From the NCBI RefSeq assembly GCF_009650095.1, contig NZ_CP045915.1:1426001-1490000 (forward strand): a DNA stretch of 64,000 nt. Direction: 5' to 3'. The stretch comes from Gracilibacillus salitolerans (GTDB lineage: Bacteria > Bacillota > Bacilli > Bacillales > Amphibacillaceae). Shown one piece after another: positions 36,349 through 45,759 of this stretch. A model generated the notes under the pieces. It was not told the origin of the DNA and did no database searches. It was given only the letters and a program-made list of their open reading frames with translations. Every line of letters starts with the position of its first letter. Within the stretch, counting starts at the first letter, position 1. A program made the translations under genes and the position numbers.

Positions 36349-36807
36349 TTAAATGGCTCCTTTTCCTTTTTTCTGCATGAAGAAGTTAGGATTATCAAGT
36401 GGTTGAAAGCCAAACTTAGAATAAAAAGAATGACCATCATCAGTAGCTAACATAAATCTGCGAAGCTTTAGTTCTTCATAATTAGTGATAGTATTAAGCA
36501 GCCAATTGCCTAATCCTTTGTTTCTATATGGAGCTAGGATAAATACATCTTGTAAATAGGCGTGAGTGACCAGGTCAGAAATGACTCTAGCAAAGCCTAT
36601 CTGTTTGCGTTTTTTGTCAATGGGATCAATAAAATACATCCCGAAACAAAAAGCAGAATTACGGATAGATTTGATCACATCTTCTTTGGAAATTCCTTTT
36701 GACCAGTATGATTCATTGCTCAAAAAGTTATGGATTACTTCTAAATCTAATGCATCTTTATCCATTGTAATCAGATAATCTCTATACTCCCAACAAGCCT
36801 TATACAA
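36349..36807 (-). CDS. GNAT acetyltransferase (copy 2 of a pair)
   Basis: About 152 residues from TTG 36807, spaced correctly from GAGGTGATC; a GTG at 36816 overlaps that ribosome site. GNAT motifs are QIGFARVISDLVTHAYLQDVFI, APYRNKGLGNWLL and HSFYSKFGF. It is paralogous to the GNAT at 33798 (shared SYWSKGISKEDVI / GFARVI pattern). The substrate is unknown. Confidence 0.85.
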   Translation of the reverse strand: MYKACWEYRDYLITMDKDALDLEVIHNFLSNESYWSKGISKEDVIKSIRNSAFCFGMYFIDPIDKKRKQIGFARVISDLVTHAYLQDVFILAPYRNKGLGNWLLNTITNYEELKLRRFMLATDDGHSFYSKFGFQPLDNPNFFMQKKGKGAI

Positions 36808-36962
36808 AATGATCACCTCAGTTATTTTTGTATAATCATACTATTGATTTTATAAATATACAATGATATCTCCTATTTAACAATAAGTAAGTTAAATTTT
36901 TTCGCTTATCTCCCTGTTATGCTTTACAATAAAATAAAAGCAAAAAAAAGTAGGTGTTTGAC

Positions 36963-37754
36963 ATGAAATATGCCATTTATCAAATGGATGTAGTCGTTGC
37001 AGATCCGGAAGCGAACAGAGAGAAAATTAAAAACTGGATAGAAAGAGAAGTTGACGATGATAAACCAGATACTGTTGTTTTGCCGGAAATGTGGAATGCC
37101 GGCTATGCATTGGATAGACTAGATGGTTTAGCGGACAACAACGGTGAAAATACGATCCCTTTTCTAAGCGATTTAGCCAAAAAAAATAATATAAATATTA
37201 TTGGTGGTTCTATTGCTAACCAAAAAGAAAATGGTATTTATAATACGAGTTATGTATTTAATCGCGAAGGTAAACTTGTCCATCATTATGACAAAATGCA
37301 TCTCGTTCCGATGTTAGATGAACCAAAATATTTAAATGGAGGGGAAGCAAAAGGAGCAATATTCGAACTCGAAGGTGTCAAGATGGGTGTGATTATCTGT
37401 TATGATCTTCGTTTTCCTGAACTGATGAGAGCAATAGCGTTACAGGGGGCAGAGGTGCTCCATATTGTGGCGCAATGGCCAACAGCTCGAAAAGATCATT
37501 GGAAATTCCTGCAGTATGCACGGGCGATTGAAAATCAATGTTATGTTATTTCAGCTAATAGTAGCGGGAGTTGTAATGGTACCGATTTTGCCGGGGAATC
37601 GATGGTAATTAATCCATCCGGTGAACTTGTAGCGTCAGGACTTCCCGAACAAGAATCCACCATTAGTGCAAGTATTGATTTAACCAAAGTAGCAGAAATA
37701 CGCAAAAATATACCTGTATTTGATAGCCGGGTACCACATTTATATGGAGAGTGA
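36963..37754 (+). CDS. carbon-nitrogen hydrolase (MtnU-type omega-amidase)
   Basis: 263 residues from ATG 36963. Nitrilase-fold amidase with the catalytic triad Glu (VLPEMWNAGY), Lys (HHYDKMHLVP) and Cys (VIICYDLRFPE). Followed immediately by an MtnE-like aminotransferase, the B. subtilis mtnU-mtnE (ykrU-ykrV) pairing. There the transaminase makes alpha-ketoglutaramate from glutamine, and the omega-amidase hydrolyses it. No SAM riboswitch is visible upstream, and the other methionine-salvage genes are absent here. Confidence 0.88.
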   Translation: MKYAIYQMDVVVADPEANREKIKNWIEREVDDDKPDTVVLPEMWNAGYALDRLDGLADNNGENTIPFLSDLAKKNNINIIGGSIANQKENGIYNTSYVFNREGKLVHHYDKMHLVPMLDEPKYLNGGEAKGAIFELEGVKMGVIICYDLRFPELMRAIALQGAEVLHIVAQWPTARKDHWKFLQYARAIENQCYVISANSSGSCNGTDFAGESMVINPSGELVASGLPEQESTISASIDLTKVAEIRKNIPVFDSRVPHLYGE

Positions 37755-37759
37755 TCAAT

Positions 37760-38935
37760 ATGACAGAATTCGAATATGCCGATAAACTAAAACGATTACC
37801 TGAACAATTCTTTGCAAAGTTAGTGAAAAAAACGCAGTCACTGGTTAAACAAGGTCATGATGTCATTAATCTTGGACAAGGTAATCCAGATTTACCAACA
37901 CCCGATTTTATTGTGGAAGCTTTGCAGGAAGCAAGTGAAAATCCAACGTTTCATAAATATTCGCCATTTCAGGGATATCCTTTTTTAAAGAAAGAGATAG
38001 CAGATTTTTATAAAAGAGAATACGGTGTAGATGTTGATCCTGAATCAGAAGTAGCGATTTTATTTGGTTCCAAAACAGGACTTGTGGAAGTTAGTCAATG
38101 TTTGTTGAATCCATATAATAAAGTGCTTGTTCCTGACCCGGGTTATCCAGATTATATGTCAGGAATCGCACTTGCAAATGCAGAGCCTGTACATATGCCA
38201 TTATTGAAAGAAAATGCTTTTTTACCTGATTATGAGATGCTAGCCCAAGAGGATTTAGACAAAGCAAAACTAATGTTCCTCAACTATCCTAATAATCCAA
38301 CTGCTGCCACTGCCACAAAAGAATTTTTTGATCAGACGGTTGAGGTTGCGAGAAAACATCATATCTGTGTTGTCCATGATTTTGCTTATGGTGCGATCGG
38401 TTATGATGGGGAAAAACCGCAAAGCTTTCTGCAATCACCAGGGGCTAAAGAAATTGGCATTGAAATGTATACTTTGTCGAAATCATTTAATATGGCAGGC
38501 TGGCGAGTGGCATTTGCAGTCGGCAATCCGTCGGTGATTCAAGCGATTGAACTTATTCAAGATCATTATTATGTAAGTATTTTCGGAGCTATTCAAGCAG
38601 CAGCTCAAAAAGCATTACAAGACGGCCAAGAAGCAACCCAAAAGCTTAATCATGAATATGAGCAAAGAAGAAATGCCTTCTTACAAAAAGCGGAAGAGAT
38701 TGGCTGGCGTGGCGGTACGAGTAAGGGATCTTTCTTTGTTTGGATGCCTACTCCTGCTGGTTATAGTTCTGAGGAATTTGCTGAATTCTTATTAGAAAAA
38801 GTGCATGTTGTTGTTGCGCCGGGGAGTGGGTTTGGTACTTCAGGTGAAGGCTATGTTCGCATTGCATTACTAGATCATCAGGATAGATTAATCGAAGCGT
38901 GTGAACGAATCAGAAAATTGTCATTATTCTTGTAA
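37760..38935 (+). CDS. PLP aminotransferase (MtnE-like)
   Basis: 391 residues. Fold-type I aminotransferase: NLGQGNPDLPTP substrate loop, DPGYPDY, NYPNNPTAATA, and the PLP Lys in TLSKSFNMAGWRVAF. Best match in memory is MtnE/YkrV, the glutamine-dependent transaminase that makes methionine from ketomethiobutyrate. ATG 37760 follows GGAGAGTG; a GTG at 37751 overlaps the amidase stop codon. With the amidase it forms a two-gene unit. The exact substrate is inferred. Confidence 0.88.
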   Translation: MTEFEYADKLKRLPEQFFAKLVKKTQSLVKQGHDVINLGQGNPDLPTPDFIVEALQEASENPTFHKYSPFQGYPFLKKEIADFYKREYGVDVDPESEVAILFGSKTGLVEVSQCLLNPYNKVLVPDPGYPDYMSGIALANAEPVHMPLLKENAFLPDYEMLAQEDLDKAKLMFLNYPNNPTAATATKEFFDQTVEVARKHHICVVHDFAYGAIGYDGEKPQSFLQSPGAKEIGIEMYTLSKSFNMAGWRVAFAVGNPSVIQAIELIQDHYYVSIFGAIQAAAQKALQDGQEATQKLNHEYEQRRNAFLQKAEEIGWRGGTSKGSFFVWMPTPAGYSSEEFAEFLLEKVHVVVAPGSGFGTSGEGYVRIALLDHQDRLIEACERIRKLSLFL

Positions 38936-39149
38936 GCTAACCTTACTGATTGTTCATTTGCACAATATATCCAGTTCATGTGATTTGTGCTACTCTTTTC
39001 TTATGTTTTTCTAAAGGTAAGGAAAGTATATAACCATTGGTATCACAATTTTTATCAGAGGTAGGAATAGGTTGATTCAAAGCATGTCATTAAAAAAGCA
39101 AGGATAGATAGGCAGATAGAGTAAGATGTGTACTTCTCATGGTTGTCAT

Positions 39150-39330
39150 TTTGAAAGATAGCTTCTGCAAGCCACCCGCTGCGGCTGACCGTTTCACTTT
39201 CCAAGGGGCATGCTCTTCAGCTAACTTTTCTAGGAGGAGTTCGCTCCTGCAAAAGTGGTTCTTCAGATCATGCTATTCCCTTAGGAGTCGAAACGGTCTG
39301 CCTCCGCTATACCTTTTTCTACAACGAAAA
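39150..39330 (+). repeat. repeat family B, copy 2
   Basis: The core CTTCAGCTAACTTTT, a central hairpin (AGGAGGAGTTCGCTCCT-like), then AAAAGTGGTTCTTCAG, is flanked by the family's TCCGCTATA... and TTCTACAACG ends, which are also seen in copy 1. Confidence 0.7.
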
Positions 39331-39370
39331 TCAGAAAAAGCATATTGGTTTTATAAACATTATTAAAGGT

Positions 39371-39515
39371 TGTTCAAAAAGTCACCAAATGATAAGCGGC
39401 GAATCTCTTCGGTGGCTAGTTTCTCCGTTGCTCACGTATCTAAAAGCATACGTTCTACTACTCGAAACTGCACCGCCTCGACCTTCTTGCTTCTAAATTG
39501 GCAACTTTTTGAACA
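39371..39515. repeat. MITE-like element with 12-bp terminal inverted repeats
   Basis: TGTTCAAAAAGT (39371-39382) and ACTTTTTGAACA (39504-39515) are exact inverted repeats bounding 145 bp with no coding content. Size and ends resemble non-autonomous transposable elements or bcr-type repeats of Bacillaceae. No second copy is in the window and I could not confirm a target duplication. Confidence 0.6.
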
Positions 39516-39605
39516 CGCACTATTAGTGATTCAAATGCCATATTTTTGCACTTTCACAGGGATAATAACCCATGTTGCTAGGTCTTACAAATATTGTAGC
39601 GCATG

Positions 39606-39765
39606 CATTAAGCGAAGGCCGCCCACTTCAACTCCTGTGGGACTCGTTTGACCTGAAGATCCACTTTTTTGAGCGGTTTTTGCTCGAAAAAGTTAGCTGA
39701 AGGGAAAACCCCACGGAAAGGGAAGTGGGCAGCCGGAGTGGTGGTCAAACTGTCGATATATTTCA
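39606..39765 (-). repeat. repeat family B, copy 3 (inverted)
   Basis: The reverse complement matches copy 1 closely through CTCCGGCTGCCC, CGTGGGGTTTTCCC, CTTCAGCTAACTTTTT, CGAGCAAAAACCGCT, AAAGTGGATCTTCAGG and CCCACAGGAGTTGAAG. Confidence 0.8.
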
Positions 39766-40134
39766 TAATGGTTACTAATAGCAATTTCCACAGACCTACT
39801 TAGCATTTCGTTATAAGGTTGGGCGGTTTTGCCCGGTTTTTCTAGCTTGATGGCACTCCTTCACTATTATTTAAAAGGTATATAAAATAGATATTCTAAC
39901 ATTTCGAGTATTATCGAAACAGGGTACTATACAATAAATCATACACAAGCTTTCTCTTGATGAGGAGGCTTGTGTTAGTTCTATTGAAAGGATTTTCTCC
40001 TTATGTATCAACCCAACCTCAAAATCACATCAAAAAAGTGTTCTTTTTTAACCTTCTTAACAAAACAACTCTATCAAATTGCTAAAATCTTACAATATTT
40101 TAATTCTTGATATGTCAGAATATTTTAAAAATAA

Positions 40135-40151
40135 TGTGAGGAAACCTAACA
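40135..40151. promoter_or_regulatory. TnrA/GlnR-type operator of the urea cluster
   Basis: TGTGAGGAAACCTAACA fits TGTNA-N7-TNACA exactly. It lies 77 bases before urtA. A second half-match begins at 40113 (TGTCA). The consensus is the Bacillus nitrogen-regulator site, and urease and urea uptake are classical TnrA/GlnR targets. Whether it activates or represses depends on the unmapped transcription start. Confidence 0.7.
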
Positions 40152-40227
40152 CACTGTTAGAATAGATTTTTTTTATTTGCTAGCCTTATCTATGTAAATC
40201 AATTAAAACTTGGATGGGGGCAGAAAA

Positions 40228-41511
40228 ATGAGAAAGAGGAATTTTTTCTATCTATTAATTTTAGGATTACTTGCAATCTTTATGGTGGCATGTTCGGCGG
40301 CAGATAATGCAGCAAGTGCTACAGATCCCGAAGAAGGGACAGAGACAACAGAGGAAAGTGAAAGTAATGAAGGAAATGATGGGGATACGATTAAAGTAGG
40401 GATCTTACATTCATTAAGTGGAACAATGGCAATTAGTGAAACATCTGTACAACAAGCAGAGCTTCTTGCCATTGAAGAAATTAACGAAAATGGCGGTGTA
40501 CTTGGCAAACAATTAGAGCCGGTGATCGAAGATGGTGCTTCAGACTGGCCGACATTCGCTGAAAAAGCTAATAAATTACTACAGCAAGATGAAGTTGCAA
40601 CGATTTTTGGAGGCTGGACTTCAGCAAGTCGTAAAGCGATGTTACCAGTTGTAGAAGAACATAATGGCTTATTATTCTATCCGGTTCAATATGAAGGAAT
40701 GGAAGATTCACCGAATATCTTCTATACAGGTGCAGCTCCAAACCAGCAAATCGTACCAGCAGTAGATTGGTTGTTAGAAAATAGAGGAGATTCTTTCTTC
40801 CTTTTGGGATCAGATTATGTTTTCCCCAGAACGGCAAACGCAGCTATTAGAGCGCAGTTAGAAAACGAAGGTGCAGAATTAGTCGGTGAAGAATATACAC
40901 CGTTAGGACATACAGATTACAATACAGTCATTGCAAAAATCAGAAATGAAAATCCGGATGTTATTTTCAATACATTAAATGGTGACAGTAACGTTGCTTT
41001 CTTTAAACAGTTAAAAGACGCAGGTATTACATCAGATGATATTACGGTTTTATCTGTAAGTGTTGCAGAAGAAGAAATTAAAGGTATTGGCGCAGACGTT
41101 ATTGAAGGGCATTTAACAAGCTGGAACTATTATCAAACAACGGATACACCTGAGAACGAAGAATTTGTTGCTAGCTATCAAGCAGAATATGGAGAAGATG
41201 CGGTAACAGCAGACCCGATTGAAGCAGGTTACTTTGGCGTTTATTTATGGGCGAAAGCAGTTGAAGAAGCAGGAACAACCGATGTGGATGAAGTTAGAGA
41301 AGCGGCGAAAGGAATTACGTTTGATGCTCCAAACGGAACGGTAACGATTGATGGGGACAACCAGCACGTGTATAAAACCGTAAGAATTGGTGAAGTACAG
41401 AGTGACGGTATGATTTCAGAGCTATGGCAAACAGAAGAACCTGTTAAGCCAGACCCTTATTTAGACGAATACGATTGGGCATCAGATTTAAGTGAATCCT
41501 TAGCAGAATAG
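40228..41511 (+). CDS. urtA: urea ABC importer, substrate-binding lipoprotein UrtA
   Basis: 427 residues from ATG 40228, after GGGGGC; upstream codons from 40210 contain the ribosome site. The lipobox FMVACS is followed by an acidic linker and a periplasmic-binding-type fold ([17 protein letters not shown], then [31 protein letters not shown]). This matches UrtA rather than branched-chain amino acid LivJ, by the FYPVQYEG motif and the downstream urease genes. It captures urea outside the cell for UrtBCDE. Confidence 0.93.
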   Translation: MRKRNFFYLLILGLLAIFMVACSAADNAASATDPEEGTETTEESESNEGNDGDTIKVGILHSLSGTMAISETSVQQAELLAIEEINENGGVLGKQLEPVIEDGASDWPTFAEKANKLLQQDEVATIFGGWTSASRKAMLPVVEEHNGLLFYPVQYEGMEDSPNIFYTGAAPNQQIVPAVDWLLENRGDSFFLLGSDYVFPRTANAAIRAQLENEGAELVGEEYTPLGHTDYNTVIAKIRNENPDVIFNTLNGDSNVAFFKQLKDAGITSDDITVLSVSVAEEEIKGIGADVIEGHLTSWNYYQTTDTPENEEFVASYQAEYGEDAVTADPIEAGYFGVYLWAKAVEEAGTTDVDEVREAAKGITFDAPNGTVTIDGDNQHVYKTVRIGEVQSDGMISELWQTEEPVKPDPYLDEYDWASDLSESLAE

Positions 41512-41628
41512 AAAATATAAAAAATAAAAAACTATTTTTTTTACAATGAAGTTCACATCAAATGTTACAAAAAAATACATGAATTGGCAGTTAATAAGAT
41601 GAAAGAGGATGTTGGGCTAAGTGCCCGC

Positions 41629-41650
41629 TTCCTTCTTCATGAAGGAAAGG
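41629..41650 (+). other. hairpin overlapping the urtB ribosome site
   Basis: CTTCCTTC - TTCAT - GAAGGAAAG can pair (one bulge). The 3' arm contains the AAGGAAAGG that serves urtB, so folding would hide it. It lies in the 140-base gap between urtA and urtB and may lower permease relative to binding protein. This is inference. Confidence 0.4.
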
Positions 41651-41651
41651 A

Positions 41652-42563
41652 TTGTTTGGATTGAATGAAATCATTTTAACCTTATTTAACGGAATAAGTC
41701 TAGGTTCGATCCTGCTATTGATTGCATTGGGGCTTGCGATTACATTTGGCTTGATGAATGTCATTAATATGGCACACGGGGAATTAATCATGGTTGGTGC
41801 GTATATCACTTACGTTATTCAAACTATTTTTATGAACTATGCTCCGCCGGAATATTTTGACTTGTATTTTATTATTTCTATTCCGGTTGCACTTATCGTA
41901 GCAGCGGGCATCGGGATGCTGTTAGAGGTATCGTTAATTCGCCATTTATATAAGCGGCCCTTAGATAGTTTACTAGCTACATGGGGTGTTGGTCTTATTT
42001 TACAACAAACAGCAAGATCGATTTTCGGGGCACCGAACGTAGGAGTAACAAGTCCGTCCTTTTTAACTGGAGGGTTAGAAGTTGGCTCGTTAATCTTGCC
42101 CTATTCCCGATTATTTATTTTAGGATTATCGATTGTTTGTTTATTCAGCATTTTTTATTACTTTTACCGAACAGCAAGTGGTAGAAGAGTAAGAGCAGTT
42201 ATGCAAAATCGACAAATGGCAGAATGTTTGGGGGTTTCCACTAGAAAAGTAGATATGCTGACATTTGCAATTGGTTCTGGTTTCGCTGGTGTTGCTGGCT
42301 GTGCATTAACGTTGCTAGGTGCAATAGGTCCAACAATAGGAACAAGTTATATTATTGATGCCTTTATGGTAGTTGTTGTTGGTGGAGTTGGTGCACTGTT
42401 TGGTGCAGTTTCTGGAGCTTTCGGTATTGGGATTTTAAATACGATTTTCGAATATGTGACAAATGCAACACTAGGTAAAGTTTTAATATTCATTGTCATC
42501 ATTGCCTTTTTACAATGGCGACCATCCGGTCTTGTCATGTCACGATCAAGATCACTAGATTAA
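41652..42563 (+). CDS. urtB: urea ABC importer permease UrtB
   Basis: 303 residues, LivH-type permease with eight or so helices: GLAITFGLMNVINMAHGELIM-type N-terminus (about 25-45), a GVSTRKVDMLTFAIGSGFAGVAG cytoplasmic loop region, and GGVGALFGAVSGA. It starts at TTG 41652 or TTG 41661, both near AAGGAAAGG. It forms the urea channel with UrtC. Followed 18 bases later by urtC. Confidence 0.93.
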   Translation: MFGLNEIILTLFNGISLGSILLLIALGLAITFGLMNVINMAHGELIMVGAYITYVIQTIFMNYAPPEYFDLYFIISIPVALIVAAGIGMLLEVSLIRHLYKRPLDSLLATWGVGLILQQTARSIFGAPNVGVTSPSFLTGGLEVGSLILPYSRLFILGLSIVCLFSIFYYFYRTASGRRVRAVMQNRQMAECLGVSTRKVDMLTFAIGSGFAGVAGCALTLLGAIGPTIGTSYIIDAFMVVVVGGVGALFGAVSGAFGIGILNTIFEYVTNATLGKVLIFIVIIAFLQWRPSGLVMSRSRSLD

Positions 42564-42581
42564 AATTAGGAGCGTTGAATC

Positions 42582-43664
42582 ATGCAAAATACGATTTATC
42601 AAAAACTATTAAGTCAGAGAGTCATTTTTAGTTTGATTTTTCTGTTGTTATTAGCAGCTCCACTTTTTATGTCAGACTTTCGTTTGAATTTGCTCGGTAA
42701 GTTTCTAGCATTTGCTATTCTGGCAATCGGTTTAGACTTATTGTGGGGTTACACAGGTGTTCTAAGTCTAGGGCACGGGATATTTTTTGGTTTAGGTGCT
42801 TATTGTATGGCGATGTATCTGAAATTAGAAGCAACAGGAGGAAAATTACCTGATTTCATGGCATGGAGCGGAATGGGTGAACTTCCACTTATATGGATTC
42901 CGTTTCAATTTCCGATCATCGCTATTTTACTTGGTATATTGATACCTGCGATCGTGGCTTTATTTCTTGGTTACTTAACTTTCCGAAATCGGATAAGTGG
43001 TGTTTATTTTACGATTCTATCACAGGCTCTTGTATTAGTCGTCGTTACCTTATTTGTCGGAAGTCAAAACCTTACTGGTGGGACAAGTGGTTTAACCAAC
43101 TTTAAGACATTATTTGGTTTTCAGGTCAACGCGGCTTCTACCCAGACAGCTTTTTATTTAATTACGGTAGTGGTATTGGGTCTTGTGTTTTTCGCTTGTC
43201 GTAAGCTTATTAAAGGCCGATTCGGAAAAATACTCGTCGGAATTCGTGATGGTGAGAACCGCATGCGATTTCTTGGTTACAATCCATCTGCCTATAAAAC
43301 ATTCATTTATACCTTATCGGCTGCGATTGCAGGACTTGCTGGTATGCTATTCGTTCTGCAAGTCGGAATTATTTCACCGACGATGATTGGCATTATTCCA
43401 TCGATTGAAATGGTGTTATGGGTCGCATTAGGTGGACGCGGTACATTAATAGGTCCAATTATTGGAGCAGTTCTTGTTAATGCGGCAAAAACAGGATTCA
43501 GTGAATCATACCCAGATATATGGACTTATTTCTTAGGGTTATTGTTCGTACTTGTTGTCGTCTTCCTGCCAAAAGGTATTACTGGTTTATTTGAAAAATG
43601 GAGTGATCGGAGGAAAAAACAAGATGTCTCAAGCAGTGTTGAAGTTGAAAAAAGTTATAGTTGA
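42582..43664 (+). CDS. urtC: urea ABC importer permease UrtC
   Basis: 360 residues, LivM-type permease. Landmarks are GYTGVLSLGHGIFFGLGAY, the YFTILSQALVL helix, GIRDGENRMRFLGYNPSAYKTF loop (ATPase contact) and ALGGRGTLIGPIIGA. ATTAGGAGCG precedes ATG 42582. The last 41 bases overlap the start of urtD, so translation is coupled. Confidence 0.93.
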   Translation: MQNTIYQKLLSQRVIFSLIFLLLLAAPLFMSDFRLNLLGKFLAFAILAIGLDLLWGYTGVLSLGHGIFFGLGAYCMAMYLKLEATGGKLPDFMAWSGMGELPLIWIPFQFPIIAILLGILIPAIVALFLGYLTFRNRISGVYFTILSQALVLVVVTLFVGSQNLTGGTSGLTNFKTLFGFQVNAASTQTAFYLITVVVLGLVFFACRKLIKGRFGKILVGIRDGENRMRFLGYNPSAYKTFIYTLSAAIAGLAGMLFVLQVGIISPTMIGIIPSIEMVLWVALGGRGTLIGPIIGAVLVNAAKTGFSESYPDIWTYFLGLLFVLVVVFLPKGITGLFEKWSDRRKKQDVSSSVEVEKSYS

Positions 43665-44388
43665 CTTTAGTGGTTTTAAAGCCATTAATCAGTTAGATTT
43701 CGCGGTCCAACCGACATCCGTCCATTTTGTAATCGGGCCGAATGGAGCAGGAAAAACCACTTTACTCGATGTTGTTTGTGGTAAAACCAAAGCAACGACG
43801 GGGGAAATAAAATTACAGGAAAGAAAAGAACTATCCAAATTAACGGAAGATCAAATTGTTCATCAAGGGATCTCTCGAAAATTCCAAGCCCCATCGATTT
43901 TTCAAAACTTGACAGTAATAGATAACTTGGAAATCTCAATGAAGCAGAAGAAAAACTTATTTTCGATGATCAAGGCAAAATGGACAAATGAACAAAAAAA
44001 GAAGATTAATGAAATGCTCGAACTAGTCGGTTTAAAAAAAGTACAGCATCAGCAGGCAGGCTCCCTTGCCCACGGTCAAAAACAGTGGCTGGAAATTGCG
44101 ATGGTCTTAATGCAGGAACCTGATATTGTGTTATTGGATGAGCCCATTGCAGGGATGTCGAAGAAAGAACGTAACAAAACAGGGGAATTAATTACGAAAA
44201 TAGCAAAGGATCGTGCGGTATTAATCGTCGAGCATGATATGGACTTTGTGAAGGAATATGCAGATATTGTTTCGGTGATGCATGAGGGGCAATTACTTTT
44301 TGAAGGAAGTATGGAAGAAGTGCAAAAGGATCCGACGGTGAGGGAAGTATATTTAGGCAGAAAGGTTGAGGAGAATGTTGTCAATTAA
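43624..44388 (+). CDS. urtD: urea ABC importer ATPase UrtD
   Basis: 254 residues, LivG-type ATPase. Walker A GPNGAGKTT, a degenerate signature LAHGQKQWLEIA (characteristic of UrtD), Walker B IVLLDEPIAGMS and H-loop EHDMDFV. ATG 43624 follows CGGAGGAAAAAAC; the frame upstream is inside urtC. It overlaps urtE. Confidence 0.93.
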   Translation: MSQAVLKLKKVIVDFSGFKAINQLDFAVQPTSVHFVIGPNGAGKTTLLDVVCGKTKATTGEIKLQERKELSKLTEDQIVHQGISRKFQAPSIFQNLTVIDNLEISMKQKKNLFSMIKAKWTNEQKKKINEMLELVGLKKVQHQQAGSLAHGQKQWLEIAMVLMQEPDIVLLDEPIAGMSKKERNKTGELITKIAKDRAVLIVEHDMDFVKEYADIVSVMHEGQLLFEGSMEEVQKDPTVREVYLGRKVEENVVN

Positions 44389-45064
44389 GGGACTGGAAGC
44401 TGGTTACGAAGAAAGTATGGTCATCCGTGAGATCGATATGGATGTAAAGGAAAACCAAGTCATATGTGTAATGGGAAGAAATGGGGTAGGGAAATCTACT
44501 TTATTAAAGACGATCATTGGTATTCTGCATCCGAAAAAAGGATCGATCCACTATCAGTCTGAAGACATTACCAATGCCCGTTCCTCCTCACGTGCCCAGA
44601 AAGGAATTGGCTATGTCCCGCAAGGAAGAGAAATTTTTCCGAAGCTAACAGTCTATGAAAATCTGCTCATTGGACTTGAAGCTGGTAACCAAAAGAAGGT
44701 AGATGAGAAAATCTACGATTATTTCCCGATCTTAAAAGATTTTGCTAAACGAAATGGCGGGGATTTAAGTGGTGGACAACAACAGCAATTGGCTATCGCC
44801 CGTGCGTTAGTATCGAATCCATCCTTTTTGTTACTAGATGAACCGACAGAAGGGATTCAGCCGAATATTGTTCAGGAGATTCAAGACGTTATTGTAGATA
44901 TTAAAAATACATCAGCTACTTCGATGATTCTAGTAGAGCAAAATTTAGATTTCGTTAAAAGTGTAGCGGATTATTTATATGTGATTGATCACGGTTTGGT
45001 AGTATATGAGAATCCAATAGATCAAGTGAAAGATGATGAGGTATATCGTTATTTAAGTGTATAA
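44375..45064 (+). CDS. urtE: urea ABC importer ATPase UrtE
   Basis: 229 residues, LivF-type ATPase. Walker A GRNGVGKST, signature LSGGQQQQLAIARAL, Walker B LLLDEPTEGIQP, H-loop EQNLDFV. ATG 44375 behind GAGGAGA lies inside the end of urtD. It pairs with UrtD to drive urea import. ureA follows 15 bases later, tying uptake to hydrolysis in one transcript. Confidence 0.93.
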   Translation: MLSIKGLEAGYEESMVIREIDMDVKENQVICVMGRNGVGKSTLLKTIIGILHPKKGSIHYQSEDITNARSSSRAQKGIGYVPQGREIFPKLTVYENLLIGLEAGNQKKVDEKIYDYFPILKDFAKRNGGDLSGGQQQQLAIARALVSNPSFLLLDEPTEGIQPNIVQEIQDVIVDIKNTSATSMILVEQNLDFVKSVADYLYVIDHGLVVYENPIDQVKDDEVYRYLSV

Positions 45065-45079
45065 ATGGGAGGGGTTTTC

Positions 45080-45382
45080 ATGAAGTTATCACCTGTCGAA
45101 CAGGAGAAATTACTACTTTTCTTAGCGGGTGAATTGGCAGAGAAAAGGAGAAAAAAAGGATTAAAACTAAATTATCCGGAAGCCACTGCTTTAATCAGCT
45201 GTTACTTATTAGAAGGTGCACGTGAAGGAAAAACTGTTGCGCAACTAATGCAGGAAGGAAAGAAAGTATTGACTTCTGACGATGTGATGGAAGGTGTTCC
45301 GGAGATGATCGAAAGTGTACAGATTGAAGCGACTTTTCCAGATGGTACGAAGCTGGTAACTGTCCATCAACCGATTATGTAA
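45080..45382 (+). CDS. ureA: urease gamma subunit
   Basis: 100 residues, the standard UreA length. [23 protein letters not shown] at the N-terminus and [20 protein letters not shown] at the C-terminus are family hallmarks. ATG 45080 follows GGGAGGGG; an upstream ATG at 45065 lies before that site. Structural subunit of the (UreABC)3 enzyme. Confidence 0.97.
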   Translation: MKLSPVEQEKLLLFLAGELAEKRRKKGLKLNYPEATALISCYLLEGAREGKTVAQLMQEGKKVLTSDDVMEGVPEMIESVQIEATFPDGTKLVTVHQPIM

Positions 45383-45394
45383 GGAGGTTTTTAG

Positions 45395-45745
45395 ATGATT
45401 CCTGGTGAGATCAAACTAGCCAAACCAGAAATTGAAATTAATCAAGGAAGAGGTACGAAAACAATAAAAATTGCCAATAAAGGTGACCGTCCAATTCAAG
45501 TTGGCTCGCACTATCATTTTCCAGAAGTAAACCGAGAGCTTGATTTTGACCGGACAAGTGCGATCGGCATGCGATTGAATATTCCAGCGGGTACAGCAGT
45601 ACGTTTTGAACCAGGGGAGGAAAAAGAAGTTGAGCTCGTTGAAATAGCAGGAAACAAACATGTATACGGACTTAATAACCTGACAAACGGTAGTGTATCA
45701 GAAACTGCAGAGATTACAGAAACAATTAAGCAAAAAGGGTTTTAG
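45395..45745 (+). CDS. ureB: urease beta subunit
   Basis: 116 residues. MIPGEI start, [18 protein letters not shown] and [25 protein letters not shown] are diagnostic. It has AAGGAGG eight bases upstream and is 12 bases downstream of ureA. It contacts UreC in the trimeric enzyme and has no active-site residues. Confidence 0.97.
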   Translation: MIPGEIKLAKPEIEINQGRGTKTIKIANKGDRPIQVGSHYHFPEVNRELDFDRTSAIGMRLNIPAGTAVRFEPGEEKEVELVEIAGNKHVYGLNNLTNGSVSETAEITETIKQKGF

Positions 45746-45759
45746 AAAGGAGCATTTCT

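Larger units (their letters stand above)
38936..40227. other. 1.3-kb repeat-rich intergenic region before the urea cluster
   Basis: No credible gene. It holds two family-B repeats in opposite orientation (39150-39330 and 39606-39765), a MITE-like element between them (39371-39515), and the promoter region of urtA with a TnrA/GlnR-like site. Open frames of 75-93 codons here are repeat-derived and lack ribosome sites. Confidence 0.7.

Noticed and set aside
36820..36962. SAM riboswitch before the MtnU/MtnE-like genes
   Set aside because: The 140-base leader shows none of the conserved S-box segments or a terminator hairpin.
39139..39651. Open frames of 75 and 93 codons
   Set aside because: They follow the B repeat and the MITE-like element; frames are not conserved between repeat copies and ribosome sites are missing.
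40113..40129. Second TnrA/GlnR site (TGTCA-N7-TTAAA)
   Set aside because: The right half deviates from TNACA; only the site at 40135 matches fully.
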